Source of the DNA: Piliocolobus tephrosceles
Lineage: Eukaryota; Chordata; Mammalia; Primates; Cercopithecidae
NCBI RefSeq assembly: GCF_002776525.5
Contig: NC_045453.1
Location: 34,097,333-34,161,332, forward strand
Length of the DNA stretch: 64,000 bases
Direction: 5' to 3'
Position numbers and translations under genes: made by a program. The notes beneath the pieces are model-generated. The model did no database searches. It saw nothing but the letters and a program-made list of their open reading frames with translations, and had not been told where the DNA came from. Below, piece after piece: positions 22,061 to 33,560 of the stretch. The number at the start of each line of letters is the position of its first letter. Within the stretch, counting starts at the first letter, position 1.

Positions 22061-24939
22061 TGGGCACCTGCAGGATGGAAGCCATCAGGCCCATTTGCTG
22101 TCTTGCAATGGCCCCCAGGCAGACCCCCTTCGGGCTCTGAGGCCAGGGATGGATAAAGGGGACCCTTCCTGCGGCAGTCTTTGGTGTCCAGTGGATATTG
22201 AATATCTCAGTACACAGGACTTGTCCCTGCAGGTAAGAAGTGGGAGACACTGCGGACGCGTTTTCACCCTGGCAGCTCTCAGTGCCGTCTGGAAAAACCT
22301 TCAACCAGACGTCATATAGGTGGACCATCTGGTTATTCCCCAGGCACCTCGTTTTTATTCCTGTGGTTTCTCAGCCTTTCAGTTCATTCCGCATTTGAAC
22401 AATCCCTTCCCCAAGAGTGCCGGGCAGGCCTCCGCTGCAGGCCCCGAGCCCCCGCCAAGGCCTGTGTGTGTTACCAGCTTCGTGACTCGGTCCTGGCGTC
22501 TGGAGGACCCAGGCCATGGGACTCCTGTCGGGACCTTATCACGCACAGAGCAGCCCTGGGCTGGGCCACGTGGAAGGCAAAGGCGTGAGTCCGGAACGGG
22601 CAGTGTGCTGGTGCACATCTTGAAGGCAGGTTTTGAACCTGAAATATTTTCCTGCAGTGACGTAAACCTGCACTCGCACCCTCCGGCCTTCGCCCCTGGC
22701 CAAGTGTTTGTGACTGTCGTTTGGGCTCCACGTACCAAGCCCAGTCTCGTGGAGATGACTCCGAGTGAGGTTTAATGGGGTCACGGGCAGGCAGCTTGTG
22801 TTTGGAAACAGTGCGCATTCCAGGGTTACAGGACTCTCTTTAAGTGAATCTCCACAGTGTGGAATTTGCTTCCATGTTTGGATTCCATACTTTTGTTCCA
22901 CATTTGTCACCCAGGTCTCTCCCTCCTGGGATAGATGAGAAGCCATTTTCTGCCAGGTGTTTTGGCCCCAGCGTGAAGCATGTGACCTGTGTGGATACCC
23001 CATCTGCCCCCGAAAGCCAAACGCCGTGTCTTCCTGATGCCTGTCCCTTGGTTGTGGCTTGGCTCCTGTTGGGAAGTCCCACAGTGGTGACCTGGCCCGT
23101 GTGTCTGTCCCACGCAGACACAGAGGCAGCCGCAGTGAGACCAGGCACCCAGCCCTCCTGCCCAGTGTTTACATCGGAAGGAAACAGCGCGCTCGTGTGC
23201 CGACCTGCACACGCGTCACCTCCTTCTTGGTGCAGCTCCACCCTGCCCAGCAGCGGTACCGCTGACTCCTCTGCCTGCAGCCGCCATGGCTCTATTTGCA
23301 GACCCACCTCAGGGGCCTGACAGGGACTAAGTAGCACAGACTCATCTTTCAGTAAAGGGCGACATCCAGGAACAGCCGGAGCCCTTTTGGACCTCTGGAT
23401 TGCTCCTGGGTCACCCAAAAACTGTGGTGGACTTGGGTGGCTGCAAAGATCTTGGTCCCCCTGACATGGCTCCTGTTCTTGGTTATCCTGAGATCCAGAC
23501 CTGGAGCCAACCCTCCCCCAACCCCCCACCCACGTGCCGGCCAGGTCTCAGTTTTGCTGCAGATGAGGAGCAAAGCCTCTCAGGTTTCTGCCCACATAAA
23601 AAGGATGGCCGACTCCTAGTAGCAGGACACACTTACCTAGCTAGACTATTTTTTTTCCACACCTGCAGGGAAGACTAAAAGGCGTCCTGGAGGTTTCCAG
23701 GAGTAAGATTCAAAGGGCGGAGCCTTCGACACAGGCAGCAGGTGTGGACGCGCAGCCCCGGCCCCGTGCCCTCCACATCCTTGCATGCATTTCACACAAT
23801 ACTTCAGATTTTCTTTTTTTCATTTAGATGTTAACACTTTTATAAAAAGTACTTTTCATAAAAATCCTGATTCCTGGCTAATTTTCTAGACAGTAGGAGG
23901 ACTTGGCTTCCGGGGCCCACACTGCTGTCATGCCCCATGGCTGGCTTAGGGCAGCGGCTGTCCCTTAACTGGGCACATCCTCTATGCGGCTGACACTCCC
24001 GCCCAGGTCTCAACACCCCGGTGTGTGCCCTGCCGGCCCCCCATAACCTGGAACAACGCCCTGTGTCCTGTGCCCCGGGCTGTCAGGACTAGGCAGCTCC
24101 TCTCAGTGAGGGCTGAGGGCTGAGGGCGTTGGGGCCCAGCACAGGCCCCAGCTCCGGAGAGAGCCAGGGATCCTCAAGCAGGAGGGCTTGCACCCCTTGA
24201 GTGAAATGGGCTATGCCCTTTAGCCACTCCTTCTGCATTGTTGGAGGCTGATTTAAAAGCCCTTTTATTGTTCTAAAAACAGCAATGATATTCTTTGTTC
24301 TTTGAAGATAATGTGCTGGATGTTCTCCCATTACATTTCTCATAATGAACATCGTCCTGGGGCTGGCAGGACCATTTGGACTTGATGGAGAAAAAGCAGC
24401 AGACAAAGCTGTAGAAATTCCTTGCTGCATCCACCCTCCCAGCAAAACGGGATTAGAACCCGGGGAATATGAGTTCTGATTACCAGACTTACACCTGAAT
24501 TGCCAGGTGACCTTAGGCTGATTGTGTGGGATATTTGGGGCTGTTTTGTCCACTCAGGAATCACAATCACACGCCTTCCCCTCTGGGTGCCACGCGGGTT
24601 GGCTGTAGAATGGGTTGGAAAGCGATTTGAACCCATCCAGGGCGACATAAATGCTAAGCATGATTTCCTAAATGCGCAGCAGCTTGAAGAACTAGACGTA
24701 TGTGGGTGTCTGTGTAAACTCTGGACTTAGTCACATTCAACAAATGGATACACCTGTTCTCTTCAGAAAGTGACGGGGATGGGGCAGGTGTGGAACTCAT
24801 GGAGCAGTAGTGTTCTCTGGAGGTGGGGTGTGGCTGGCTGTGTACACGGTGGGTATGGAGGGTTCAGTGATACAGAGCCCACGGGGCTCCTGCGTGATGG
24901 TGGCAGAGCATGGACCCCAAGTTTTTAAACATCCATCAA
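22061..24939. other. Unique sequence
   Basis: No gene is supported. A donor-like CAG|GTAAGA occurs at about 22230 after an open stretch, with only a weak acceptor. 23780-23890 is AT-rich. A possible MIR remnant lies around 24440-24540. Open frames at 22844-23529 on both strands mirror each other and reflect composition. Confidence 0.35.
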
Positions 24940-25200
24940 GCACTGTCACGGACCTGGCACTGAGCTTGGGGCTTGTAGGTTGGCAGTAGCACCTGTAGGT
25001 TGGCAGTAGCTCCCTGAGGAGCTCGCTGTCTGAAAGGGGAGAAGCATGTGGGAAAGGTGAGTTCTGTGCAGCGTGATGTGGAGGAGATGCGTGAGGCTGG
25101 ACAAGGGGCCACCCCCATGCGCAGGACTCAGGGAAGGCTTCGCAGAGAAGGTGATGATCCGGGGGAAAGGTGCAGTTTGAGGATGACTAGGGCACCCTAT
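24940..25200 (+). mobile_element. LINE L2 fragment
   Basis: ACCTGGCACTGAGCTTGGGG, then GGAGCTCGCTGTCTGAAAGG, then CAGGGAAGGCTTCGCAGAGA matches the L2 3' region order. Confidence 0.55.
24973..25012 (+). repeat. 20-bp tandem duplication, 2 copies
   Basis: The word CTGTAGGTTGGCAGTAGC, with one mismatch, occurs twice in direct succession inside the L2 fragment. Confidence 0.85.
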
Positions 25201-25426
25201 CTTGGCAGCGTGACATGTCGTGGCATCCCTGGGAGTTACCTGGGAGTCCCAAGAGAGTCTGGGAGCGGGGACTCTGCTTGCCGACTGCCCAAGCTCAGGT
25301 CCTGGTGCTCCACTCACTTCCCCCATGGCCTCAGGCAAGTTATTTAAGGTACCTGGACCACAGTTTCCTCAGCTGTGGGATGCTACGGGATGACCGTATT
25401 ACCGATCTCACACAGTTGTCACTGGT

Positions 25427-26077
25427 GTAAACCAAAAATAAAGTTCTAAGCACCCCCCAACCATCCAAACGGACTTTCTCCTAGGCTAGGGCTCTCTAGA
25501 ATTTAACCTGAAAGATCAGTTCAGGCCTTGAGTGGGGTTCGGACACGCCTCCAGGGCTCTCTAGAATTAAGTCTGAAAGATCAGTTCAGGCCATGACAGG
25601 AAGTGGGGGTCCGACATGCCTCATGATACCTCTCTGGCATTAACATCAACACAGACCTTAAGTCTGATAAGAAACAGTTCTGACCTATTTCCTGGGAAGC
25701 GTGCTGCCTGGAGGCTGCATCTGCATGATATAACTTCAGTCTCCACAACCTTTTATTGAAACCCAGACATTCCTTTCTATTGGTAACTCTTCCAACCAAC
25801 TGCCAATTAGAAGATGTTTAAATCTACCTATAACCTGGAAGCACCCTCCTCCTTCGAGTTGTGCCACGCTTCTGGACCAAACTAATGTCTTTCTTAAAGG
25901 TATTTGATTTTAGTTTCATGTCTCCCTAAAACGTATAAAACCAAGCTACACCCCAACCACACTGGACACATGTTCTCATGATCTTCTGAGGGCTGTGTCA
26001 CAGGCCAGGGTCACTCATATTTGGCTCAGAATAAATCTCTTCAAATATTTTACAGAGTTTGACTCTTTTTGTCAACA
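25427..26077 (+). mobile_element. Solo LTR of an ERV1-like element (family unnamed)
   Basis: About 650 bp run from TGTAAACC to GTCAACA. A promoter-like AACGTATAAAACC lies at 25930 and a polyadenylation-like CAGAATAAATCTC at 26029. The flanking 4-mers CTGG (25423-25426) and CAGG (26078-26081) differ by one base, fitting a gammaretroviral-type duplication. There is no internal retroviral sequence. A 65-bp tandem duplication lies in its U3. Confidence 0.7.
25488..25617 (+). repeat. 65-bp tandem duplication inside the LTR U3
   Basis: AGGGCTCTCTAGAATTTAA begins at 25488 and recurs, slightly diverged, at 25553. Both are followed by GAAAGATCAGTTCAGGCC. Confidence 0.9.
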
Positions 26078-26132
26078 CAGGAGTGATGCTTAGAAGAGTT
26101 CATGGTACCTACTAAATGCTTGGTAATGTTGG

Positions 26133-26770
26133 GTGATGGTAGCAGTGCTGATGGTAGTGATGGTGGTGGTGACAGTGGGGAGGTGGTGATAAATGTGGCG
26201 GTTGTGCTGATTGTGATAGTTGGATTGTGGTGATGATGGTGATGATGGTGGAGATATTGGTGATGGTGGTGATGGTGGTCTTGATGGTAGTGCTGGTGGT
26301 GGTCATAGCACTTGAAGTGATGGTGTGGTTTTTTGATGGTAGTATGATTGTCTTGGTGGTGGTGATGATGGTGTGGTTTGTTGATGATAGTGTGATGGTC
26401 TTGGTGGTAGTAATGATGGTGGTGCTGGTGGTGGTCATAGCACTGGTGGTGATGGTATGGTTTGTTGATGGTAGTGTGATGGTGTTGGTGGTGGTGATAA
26501 TGGTNNNNNNNNNNGTCTTGGTGGTGGTGATGGTGTGGTTTGTTGATGGTAGTGTGATGGTCTTGGTGCTGGTGGGGATGGTGTGGTTTGTTGATGGCAG
26601 TGTGATGGTCTTGGTGGTGGTGATGAAGGTGGTGCTGGTGGTAAATATGCTCAAGATGGTGATGGTGTTGCTGATGATTGTGTGGGTGTGTGTGGGGGTG
26701 GTGCCAATGCCAGTGGTGGCATTTGTGGCATCGATAGTGGTAGTGGTGGTGGTGATGTGCTTTGTCTCTG
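26133..26770 (+). repeat. GTGGTGAT-rich VNTR with internal gap
   Basis: GGTGAT/GGTGGT triplet-phase repeats carry a looser unit of about 50-80 bp. Its landmark TTTGTTGATGRTAGTGTGATG occurs near 26378, 26460, 26539 and 26588, with a degraded copy near 26325. The triplet phase keeps frames open on both strands over most of the array: Val/Met/Asp-rich on plus, Thr/Ile-rich on minus. Neither frame shows a start context, splice sites or non-repetitive protein. Confidence 0.95.
26505..26514. other. 10-N assembly gap in the VNTR
   Basis: Ten N interrupt the repeat; the true copy number is unknown. Confidence 1.
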
Positions 26771-28488
26771 CCCTACCGGTGCTGATGAAAGGAGCATAGA
26801 ACCCCTGAGACCAGCCACAAAAGTGCCCGGCATTCTGCTGTGTGGGATGTGAGTGTTGCTGGGAAAGATTCCAGGGGAAGGAGGGCAAGAAGAGCCGCAG
26901 CCGTCTTCTTGGAGAAAGCCAGGCTCCGGCCTGGCCTGAGAAGGGAGACAGCGAGACAGTTTCCTCAAGTTAGAGAAATGAAAATGGCACAGAAGTGGGA
27001 CAGGGGAACCTGGAGCAGGGACTAAGAGGGACATGGTGAGGAGGCGGGGGTGGAGGTGTGGGCTTGGGACGTTCTAATGCTGGACGGGCTCTTACTCCGG
27101 GTGGAGTTCAGATCAGCCATGGGGGAAAGGCTGGTCTGGGGCCATGATGCATCTTCCTATGCATTCTCCCCCATGGAGTGTGGTTGGAGTGGTTCCCTCC
27201 TGTGGATCCTTCTGTGTGGCTGCCCCTCTTCTTCCCGTCTGGTCTGTCTCAGTGCAGACCCCCAGGCAAGCCCTAGAAGGTGGGCACTCACATTCCCATG
27301 CTACTGGTGAGGGACAAAGCTCAGAGACACAGGTGAATGGCAGGCGGCCAGTATCATTGGCAGCAGGAGACACCACCTACACCGCCTCTCCTCCCTGGCA
27401 CTTCCCTGTGGCAAATGCCCTGATCTGACAGCCTTTCTAGGTGGCTCTGACACCGATGGGCACAGTTCCTGAGTCGAAAGCCTGCTTTGCATGTCTTTTG
27501 GGCCAACTCTTTCATCGCAACCAGTGAGCGCTAGTTAGGCAAGCTGGAAGCTGTAGGATGATCAAAATACAAACGTGCATCCACCACCAACACATGAGGG
27601 CGGCTGCTGTCCTTCAAGTCTGCGTTGCCAAGGTAACTGGGGATTTGGAAGGGACAGCCAAGTGACATATTTTGCAAGCAGGGCTCTGCAATTACTGAAG
27701 CTCAATCTAAAACGGAGGAGCCTTGGAGTTTGCAGAAGTGGCGTGGAGGCGCTGGGGGCTCTGGCGAGGGGCAACAGCCCTGTGGCACTTTGTCACAGCA
27801 TCATTTAGATGACACAGCCCGGGATTCCTGGGCCCTGACGAATCCAAAGGGTCCCCATTCCATGTCTAAGTGCCCATCGGACGGTTGAGTTGTGTGGTCT
27901 AGGGCTCTGTCGGCCCCGTCTCCTGGTTGTCCCATTTCCTTCATCCTCTCTCCACCTCCCTGGTGCTTTTCCTGATTGCAAAACCCTCCAGCACCAAGAC
28001 ATCCCCATGTGCACTTGTGTAAGGAGGAGGCTGTGGTTACGGTGACCTTCAAGTGTCCTTGTGAAGTGAAACAAAACCATTGCATAGTGCTTTTCTGTAG
28101 TCAATGAGTCGCTTTAGCTTTCAAACAACTGTAGTGTCTTTAACTTTATCTGAAGAACGTGAACCAGATCCCCAGAAAGAACGTCCCTTTCAAAACCAGA
28201 AGTCTCAGGATGTTAATGTGTCATAACCACTGGCTCCCAGCAATCCTTCGTGCTGTGTAGAAGGTACATTCCATCCGTTCCCCATCTGGACTCCTTAGGG
28301 CCGTCCGCTGGCCTGTGCCTGGTCCTCAGAAGGCCAGAGGCCTGTGTCCTCTGTAGCAGAAAGGAGATCAGTGCAGCCCTGCCAATTAATGGGGAATTAG
28401 TTCACACATCCCTTCATGTCCCGTGATGTTGACTCACTTGATCTGGATAAATGATTTAGGAAAAATGGTTCTAAAGATTTCATTGGGA
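26771..28488. other. Unique sequence
   Basis: No gene or clear repeat. A weak MIR-like stretch may lie at 27280-27345. Confidence 0.35.
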
Positions 28489-28794
28489 GGCTGGGCGTGG
28501 TGGCTTATACCTTTAATTCCAACACTTTTTGAGACCGAGGTGGGTGATCGCTTGAGCCCAGAAGTTCAAGACCAGCCTAGGTAACATGGCAAGACCCCCA
28601 TCTCTCCAAAAAATACAAAAATAAACTGGGCATGTTGGTGCGCGCCTGTAACCCCAACTACTCAGCAGGCTGAGGCTGGAGGGCTGCTTGAGCCCAGGAG
28701 GTTGAGTCTGCAGTGAGCCATGATCATGCCCCTGCACAGCAGCCAGGGGGAGAGAGCAAAACTCTCTGTTTCAAAAAAAAAAAAAAAAAAAAAA
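28489..28794 (+). mobile_element. Alu element (AluJ-like)
   Basis: Old Alu features include CGCTTGAGCCCAGAAGTTC and GACCAGCCTAGGTAAC. The A-tail is at 28773-28793. ATTGGGA flanks it on both sides (28482-28488 and from 28794), a short target-site duplication. Confidence 0.93.
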
Positions 28795-28842
28795 TTGGGA
28801 TATAATTTTCTTCCCTTCAAAACTTTGAAAGTATAGTGTGTG

Positions 28843-29272
28843 AGGTTCCTGGGGCTGCTGTCACCAACTAGCACAAAGTGGACGGCTTAAAACAACAGAA
28901 ATGTGCTGTCTCATAGTTCTGGAAAAATCTGAAATCTAAAATCAAGGTGTGGGCAGGACCATGCTTGCTCCCTCCCTGGGCTTCTCCAGCTCCTGCTGGT
29001 TCCGGCTTTCCCTGGCTTGTGACCACATCACTCTAGTCTCTGTCTCTGTCTTCCTGCAGCCGTCTCCTCTCATAGATGTGTCTCTCACTTTGTGTCTTTC
29101 ATAGGGACACCTGTCATTGGGTTTGAGGCCCAATCAGATAATCCAGAATGATTTCTTTATCTCAAAATTACTAATCACATCTGCTTGTCAATACCGTTTC
29201 TCCAAGTAAAATGACATCATAGGTTCCAGGGATTGACATGGATGTATTTTGGCCATCATACAACTCACTCCA
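28843..29272 (-). mobile_element. MaLR-type LTR (MLT1-like)
   Basis: On the plus strand it reads GTTCCTGGGGCTGCTGTCAC, GCTTAAAACAACAGAAATG, AAATCAAGGTGTGGGCAG and GACATCATAGG, the reverse complement of an MLT1A-like LTR. Solo, diverged and without coding content. Confidence 0.75.
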
Positions 29273-29299
29273 TGTAGAAGGATGCTTTAGCATAATGTT

Positions 29300-29470
29300 T
29301 TAAAACTTTTTTTTTTTTGGAAGTATTTCTAGATTCACAGCGAAGTTGCAAAGATAGCCCAGAAAGTTCCCTTCACTTGATGTCCCAATGGTAGCCTTCC
29401 ATGAACTGCAGGGTGATGTCATCACAACCAAGACATTGACATCAGTCCCATCCACAAAGGTTAAGCATCC
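29300..29470 (-). mobile_element. Old LINE-1 3' fragment
   Basis: The sequence TTTCTAGATTCACAGCGAAG, then GAAAGTTCCCTTCACTTGA, resembles the reverse complement of an old L1 3' region. Confidence 0.5.
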
Positions 29471-29494
29471 ATTTTTTACTGAGGGCTCAGCTGT

Positions 29495-29700
29495 GAGTCA
29501 GAGAGACCCTCCCTTCCTTGCTGTTTGACTTTAAGCAAGTTTGCAACCATTCTGAGCCTAAGGTTTCTGTTTTCCACACATGCAAAAGGGAGCGTGAGAA
29601 TGCCGGGTAGGTGGTTGGGAAAATTAAATGAGACTGTATGAATGAACCTAGGCACGTAGCCTGCCTGACAAGTGGTAAGTGTAATTCCTCTTAACAGACT
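29495..29700 (+). mobile_element. MIR SINE
   Basis: GTTTGACTTTAAGCAAGTTTG, GAGCCTAAGGTTTCTG and GGAAAATTAAATGAGACTG occur in MIR order over about 200 bp. Confidence 0.65.
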
Positions 29701-30129
29701 AACACCAGGGTGTGGAAACATAATCCATTTCAAGATCTGTTCCTCGGAAGGATCTGAAGACGAGATAGAGAGGATGCACATGGTTTTGGAGTGAGTGCCT
29801 TGGCCGTGGGGCGCTGGGTCTCGGTGGGGTCTTGGGAATGCTCTGCTCTCACAGTCACTAATGAGACAGCAGCGGCGTGGTGTCCCCTTCATTGACAGAC
29901 AGCCACGCAGAGTCATCCTGTACTTCTCACTGTAAACACCAAGCAGGATGAAATAGTTAGAGCCGTGACTTTTACAGTTATTGAAGTTAATCCAACATCC
30001 GAATCTGTGTAGGGAAATCTGAAGGTCATTAAGAAAATTCAGAACCTCATCTTCCCAAGCCAGCGGCTGCAGGGAGGTGGCCTGTGGAGCTTTTGGTCTT
30101 TAAATCCTCTGCCCCACCCCCATTGTCCA
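29701..30129. other. Unique sequence
   Basis: No repeat or exon recognised between the MIR and the AT-rich island. Confidence 0.35.
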
Positions 30130-31450
30130 GCATAACCATCTCACTTTCTGAAATCCACAAATGAAGGGGAGGGAGGTTTTTGAAATGCTTCATTTAAATG
30201 CACTGATTCGACAAAGAATTTTTCTAAGGAGCAGTAGAAACATTGCCAGGACATTCTTTCCTGTTCCCACGGTTTAACCAACTCTGCTTAAGGCTCCTCT
30301 GCTCAAATGTTCTTTGTTTAAATTCCCGCTGCAAGTTTTAGAGGTGAAGTGTCAACTCCAGGAATGTTAAACAAAAAGAAAAATGACTCAAAAATAGGTA
30401 GCATTGCTTAGAGCGGAGACACGTCATTCAAATAAGATATCGGCCTGTCAGTGGCCTTTGTTTAAATGGAGAGTTATGCAGATAAGGATTGTGTAGATAA
30501 TTTTGTTGCAGACTTTTTTATTACAAAGACTAATTTGATATTGTCTTGGGAAGCTGTCCCTTTGAATATTCAACAAAAGCAAGGATGCATAGGGAGAGAT
30601 GGTGTTGAGTGTATTATTTTGCATAATTTATGCTCAGTGACAGCCACTGCCTGCTTCACTTCATCAGACATTTAGGGGGAGACTGCTCGATGCTTCAAAT
30701 CTCATTAAGCTATTTATTCATTGTAATGAATGATTTTAATGTACCACATTAAGGTTATGCCACACTGAACCGTTAAAAAAATCCATCTTACTGTATACAT
30801 TTTAATGTTTGCAGCTAAATTAATACCTTTATGACTGCCTCAATGGTTGAATGGACACCGTTTGCAGATAAATCACACTTCACACTCGTCCTTGTTTTAC
30901 CCAGTTCTGGGCCACGACCTGATAGAGTTGTGATCATCTCTTCGTATCCATATCCGTGGACAGAGAGATGAGTGATCCGGTTTGCGTGAACTCTGATAGT
31001 TCACAGGCTTTCCCCTCCACAGCACTCCCACCAACACCACCACCCTACAAACCCCCCTCTGCCCCTCCCACCTGTTTTCACCCCTCCCTCGATCCATCAA
31101 GATGTTAGCAAGTTGCAATGATGAGAAGATAATATCTTTCAGGAGGATGGAAGGCAGTTCTCATAAAAAGCTGTCATTCACAAACTCAGACCCACTGTCC
31201 CACGATATGCATTTTAAAGACCATATGAACTGTTAAATGGCTCAGTATGGCAGCCCGCATGGTTGTGACAACTTGGAGATCTTTCACGATGCTGAAAGAG
31301 GGTGTGGGGCTTATCGCAGCTTCGGCAAACGAAAGGTTTGAGGTTCTACAAAGAAATATGTCATCTGTGCTCTGTTGTATCCGAATTATTTCTCCTGCAT
31401 CTGCTCAAGATGTCATCAGAAATACTCACCCTTAGCAGGGGAAGATGTGG
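30130..31450. promoter_or_regulatory. Candidate conserved non-coding block (possible enhancer)
   Basis: About 1.3 kb contains no recognisable transposable element, although its flanks are full of them, and is AT-rich. It contains several forkhead/SOX-like words (TCTTTGTTTAAATTC, CCTTTGTTTAAATGG), GATA words (CAGATAAGG, TAGATAATT), many ATTA words and a perfect inverted repeat GCATAA-T-TTATGC at 30621-30633, which resembles a POU-type dimer site. No open frame spans it. A regulatory role is inferred from composition only, since conservation could not be tested. Confidence 0.4.
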
Positions 31451-32079
31451 GAAAATTTAGATGATAGAAAAATACTGGAGTATCATCCTTTATAATCTAG
31501 CAAATATTTGAAAACTACAAGTTACGCAGCGGGACATAGTCCCTGTCTAAATTTGGCAGATGGAAATTCAGAGTGTTATTTTGCAAGGGAAGGTTAGCTG
31601 GCCATTGGATGGCACATTTTAAATTTGGGGGAAGGAAGAGAAACCAGCTCCCCTAGCTTGTGTGGAGTAGTGATCTCGAATGAGGCTTGGGATGCCTGCG
31701 CTCCCTAATGCATCTTCCAAAGAAGGTGCCAAGTGTCCTGCCATGAAAGGTCACCAGGATGTTTGTGATTGAATCTTGATAGGAGTTGCTGCTTATTTCT
31801 ATAGATGATATCACCGGGGCCCATTCAGGGACTCAAGTTCTGAAATGTAAGGGAGAATAAGTTCTTCGGGAGAAAGTAAGTACAGAAAATCATAGACAGC
31901 TATTTTGGGCTTGTCTTAGCCTGTGCGGAAATAATTAGTTCATTGCACATAACCTAGCAGTTTACGATAAACAAAAACATCCACTTAGCAAGGAGATTTT
32001 TTTTTCCGTTTTCAAAGAGGATAAATGAACCGAGGAGAGAACGTGTGACCCTGTCTTCATCCCTGCGTGCCTTCTCCCT
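31451..32079. other. Unique AT-rich sequence
   Basis: Continuation of repeat-free AT-rich sequence with fewer motif clusters. No gene recognised. Confidence 0.3.
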
Positions 32080-32345
32080 TCTCGGGATGCCTCTGTCTTC
32101 ACGTGGCTCTCCTTGGGTGCACCTCCATGGACTTCTCCCTTCTTGAGAGGTCACCTGTCATCAGAAATGCTCAGTGCCGGGGAGTTAGAGCCCACCCTAA
32201 GTCCAGAATGATCTCATCCCAGGATCCGTAACGTCATTACATCTGCAAAGACCATTTTTCCAAATAAGCTCACATTTCCAGGTAACCAGGGTTAGGATAT
32301 AGCCATGTTTTTTTTGCAGGGGGGAGGACACAAGTCCATTGCTAC
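32080..32345 (-). mobile_element. Partial MaLR-type LTR (MLT1-like)
   Basis: The plus strand reads GTCACCTGTCATCAGAAATG, GAGCCCACCCTAAGTCC, CATTACATCTGCAAAGACC and AATAAGCTCACATTTCC, the reverse complement of the first half of an MLT1-like LTR. Confidence 0.65.
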
Positions 32346-32387
32346 AGAGACAAAAAAACCAATCAGTGTGTATCATGATGGGGGAAT

Positions 32388-32850
32388 GTATTAGTTACGG
32401 TTCTCTAGAGGGACAGAACTAATGGAATATATATGTATGTATGTACACTCATATATGTATATATATGAGTTTGTTAAGTATTAACTCACACAATCACAAG
32501 GTCCCACAATAGGCCATATGCAGGCTGAGAAGCAAGGAGACCCAGTTCGAGTCCCAAAACTAAAGCACTTGGAGTCTGATGTTCGAGGGCAGGAAGCGTC
32601 CACAATGGGAGAAAGATGAAGGCTGAGAGGCTAGGCCAGTTTCTCTCTTCACATTTTTCTGCCTGCTTATATTTTAGCTGTGCTGGCAGCTGATTAAATG
32701 GTGCCCACCCAGACTGAGGGTGGGTCTGTCTTTCCCAGCCCTTTGACTTAAATGTTAATCTCCTTTGGCAGTACCCTCACAGACACACCCAGGACCAATA
32801 CTTGGTATCCTTCAATCCAACCAGGTTGACACCCAGTATTAACCATCACA
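32388..32850 (-). mobile_element. Second MaLR-type LTR
   Basis: It runs from TGTATTAGTTACGGTTCTCT, through a TA-rich patch and CAATAGGCCATATGCAGGC, to TTAACCATCACA. That is a near-complete reverse-oriented MaLR LTR about 40 bp from the preceding one. The inner GTTCGAGTCCC is part of the LTR and not a tRNA B box. Confidence 0.65.
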
Positions 32851-33159
32851 GGAGGGGATATTGGGAATCACACCAGGAGGAGCCATGAGTGTAAAGACAG
32901 GGTCTCCCCACAGAGCATAGAGCCCAGGTCAGCCCCAGCTGAGACTAGCACCAGTGGGGGTGCTGAAGAGCTGGCCTCTTACTCAGGCCCTGGCAGGATA
33001 GAGAAAGGCCGTGCTTTCACAGTATGGTCAGGCATTTACTGTGCTGCTGTCCATCTGGAAGCTGGTGATCTGGATGTGTGGTTTGTCCTGCAAACCAGTC
33101 TTTTCTGAACATCCACCCCAATGTGTCAACACTTCTCATCCCACCCACTGCGTCTTCTA
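32851..33159. other. Unique sequence
   Basis: Nothing recognised. Confidence 0.3.
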
Positions 33160-33560
33160 CCCTTTTCTTTCTAATCCCTTAGTCTCTCTCTACCACATTC
33201 TAAACAATCTCTTCTGACCTGCCTTCCAGTTCACCAGTTCTCTCGTCAGCAATGTCAGCTCAGCTACTAATCCTACCCATTAAGTTTTAAATTATAAATT
33301 CTGTATTTTTCACTTCTGGGGGTTCTCTTTTGTTAATTTTCAGCTTCTTTTTTTATACTTTTCTGTTCTCTGCAGTTATTTTCTGGGTCATTAAACAAAT
33401 CTCTTTAAACATAGTAAGTATAGGTATTTCCGACTCCAAGTCTGATCCCTCACAGTCCTGATGTTTGCAGTTCTGATTTTATTGTCTGAGGTTTCTACTT
33501 GTTCTAGCTCATAGTGTAGTCATGTCTAACTCAGGGCTACTCGTTTGCCGTGGGATATCA
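33160..33560 (-). mobile_element. Probable ancient LINE fragment
   Basis: The series CCAGTTCACCAGTTCTCTCG, TTTTTCACTTCTGGGGG and TTAAACATAGTAAGTATAGG resembles a common old LINE segment in reverse orientation. The family is uncertain. Confidence 0.35.

Larger units (their letters stand above)
25255..26132 (+). mobile_element. MIR SINE split by a solo LTR
   Basis: The 5' part (25255-25426) shows GGCAAGTTATTTAAGG and CAGTTTCCTCAGCTG. The 3' part (26078-26132) continues in order with GATGCTTAGAAGAGTTCATGG and CTAAATGCTTGGTAATG. The interruption at 25427-26077 is an LTR. The two halves joined read as one nearly complete MIR. Confidence 0.75.

Noticed and set aside
22119..22231. Exon-like stretch ending at CAG|GTAAGA
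   Set aside because: The acceptor (CCCCCAG) is weak and the encoded peptide shows no family signature. One good donor in 64 kb is expected by chance.
25427..26077. Possible endogenous retrovirus with coding regions
   Set aside because: Only an LTR is present. There is no gag, pol or env sequence next to it.
26112..26888. 258-codon minus-strand Thr/Ile-rich frame
   Set aside because: It lies on the GTGGTGAT VNTR and crosses an assembly gap; triplet repeats keep all frames open.
32540..32560. GTTCGAGTCCC resembling a tRNA B box
   Set aside because: It falls inside a MaLR LTR whose consensus has this word, and there is no A box or cloverleaf around it.
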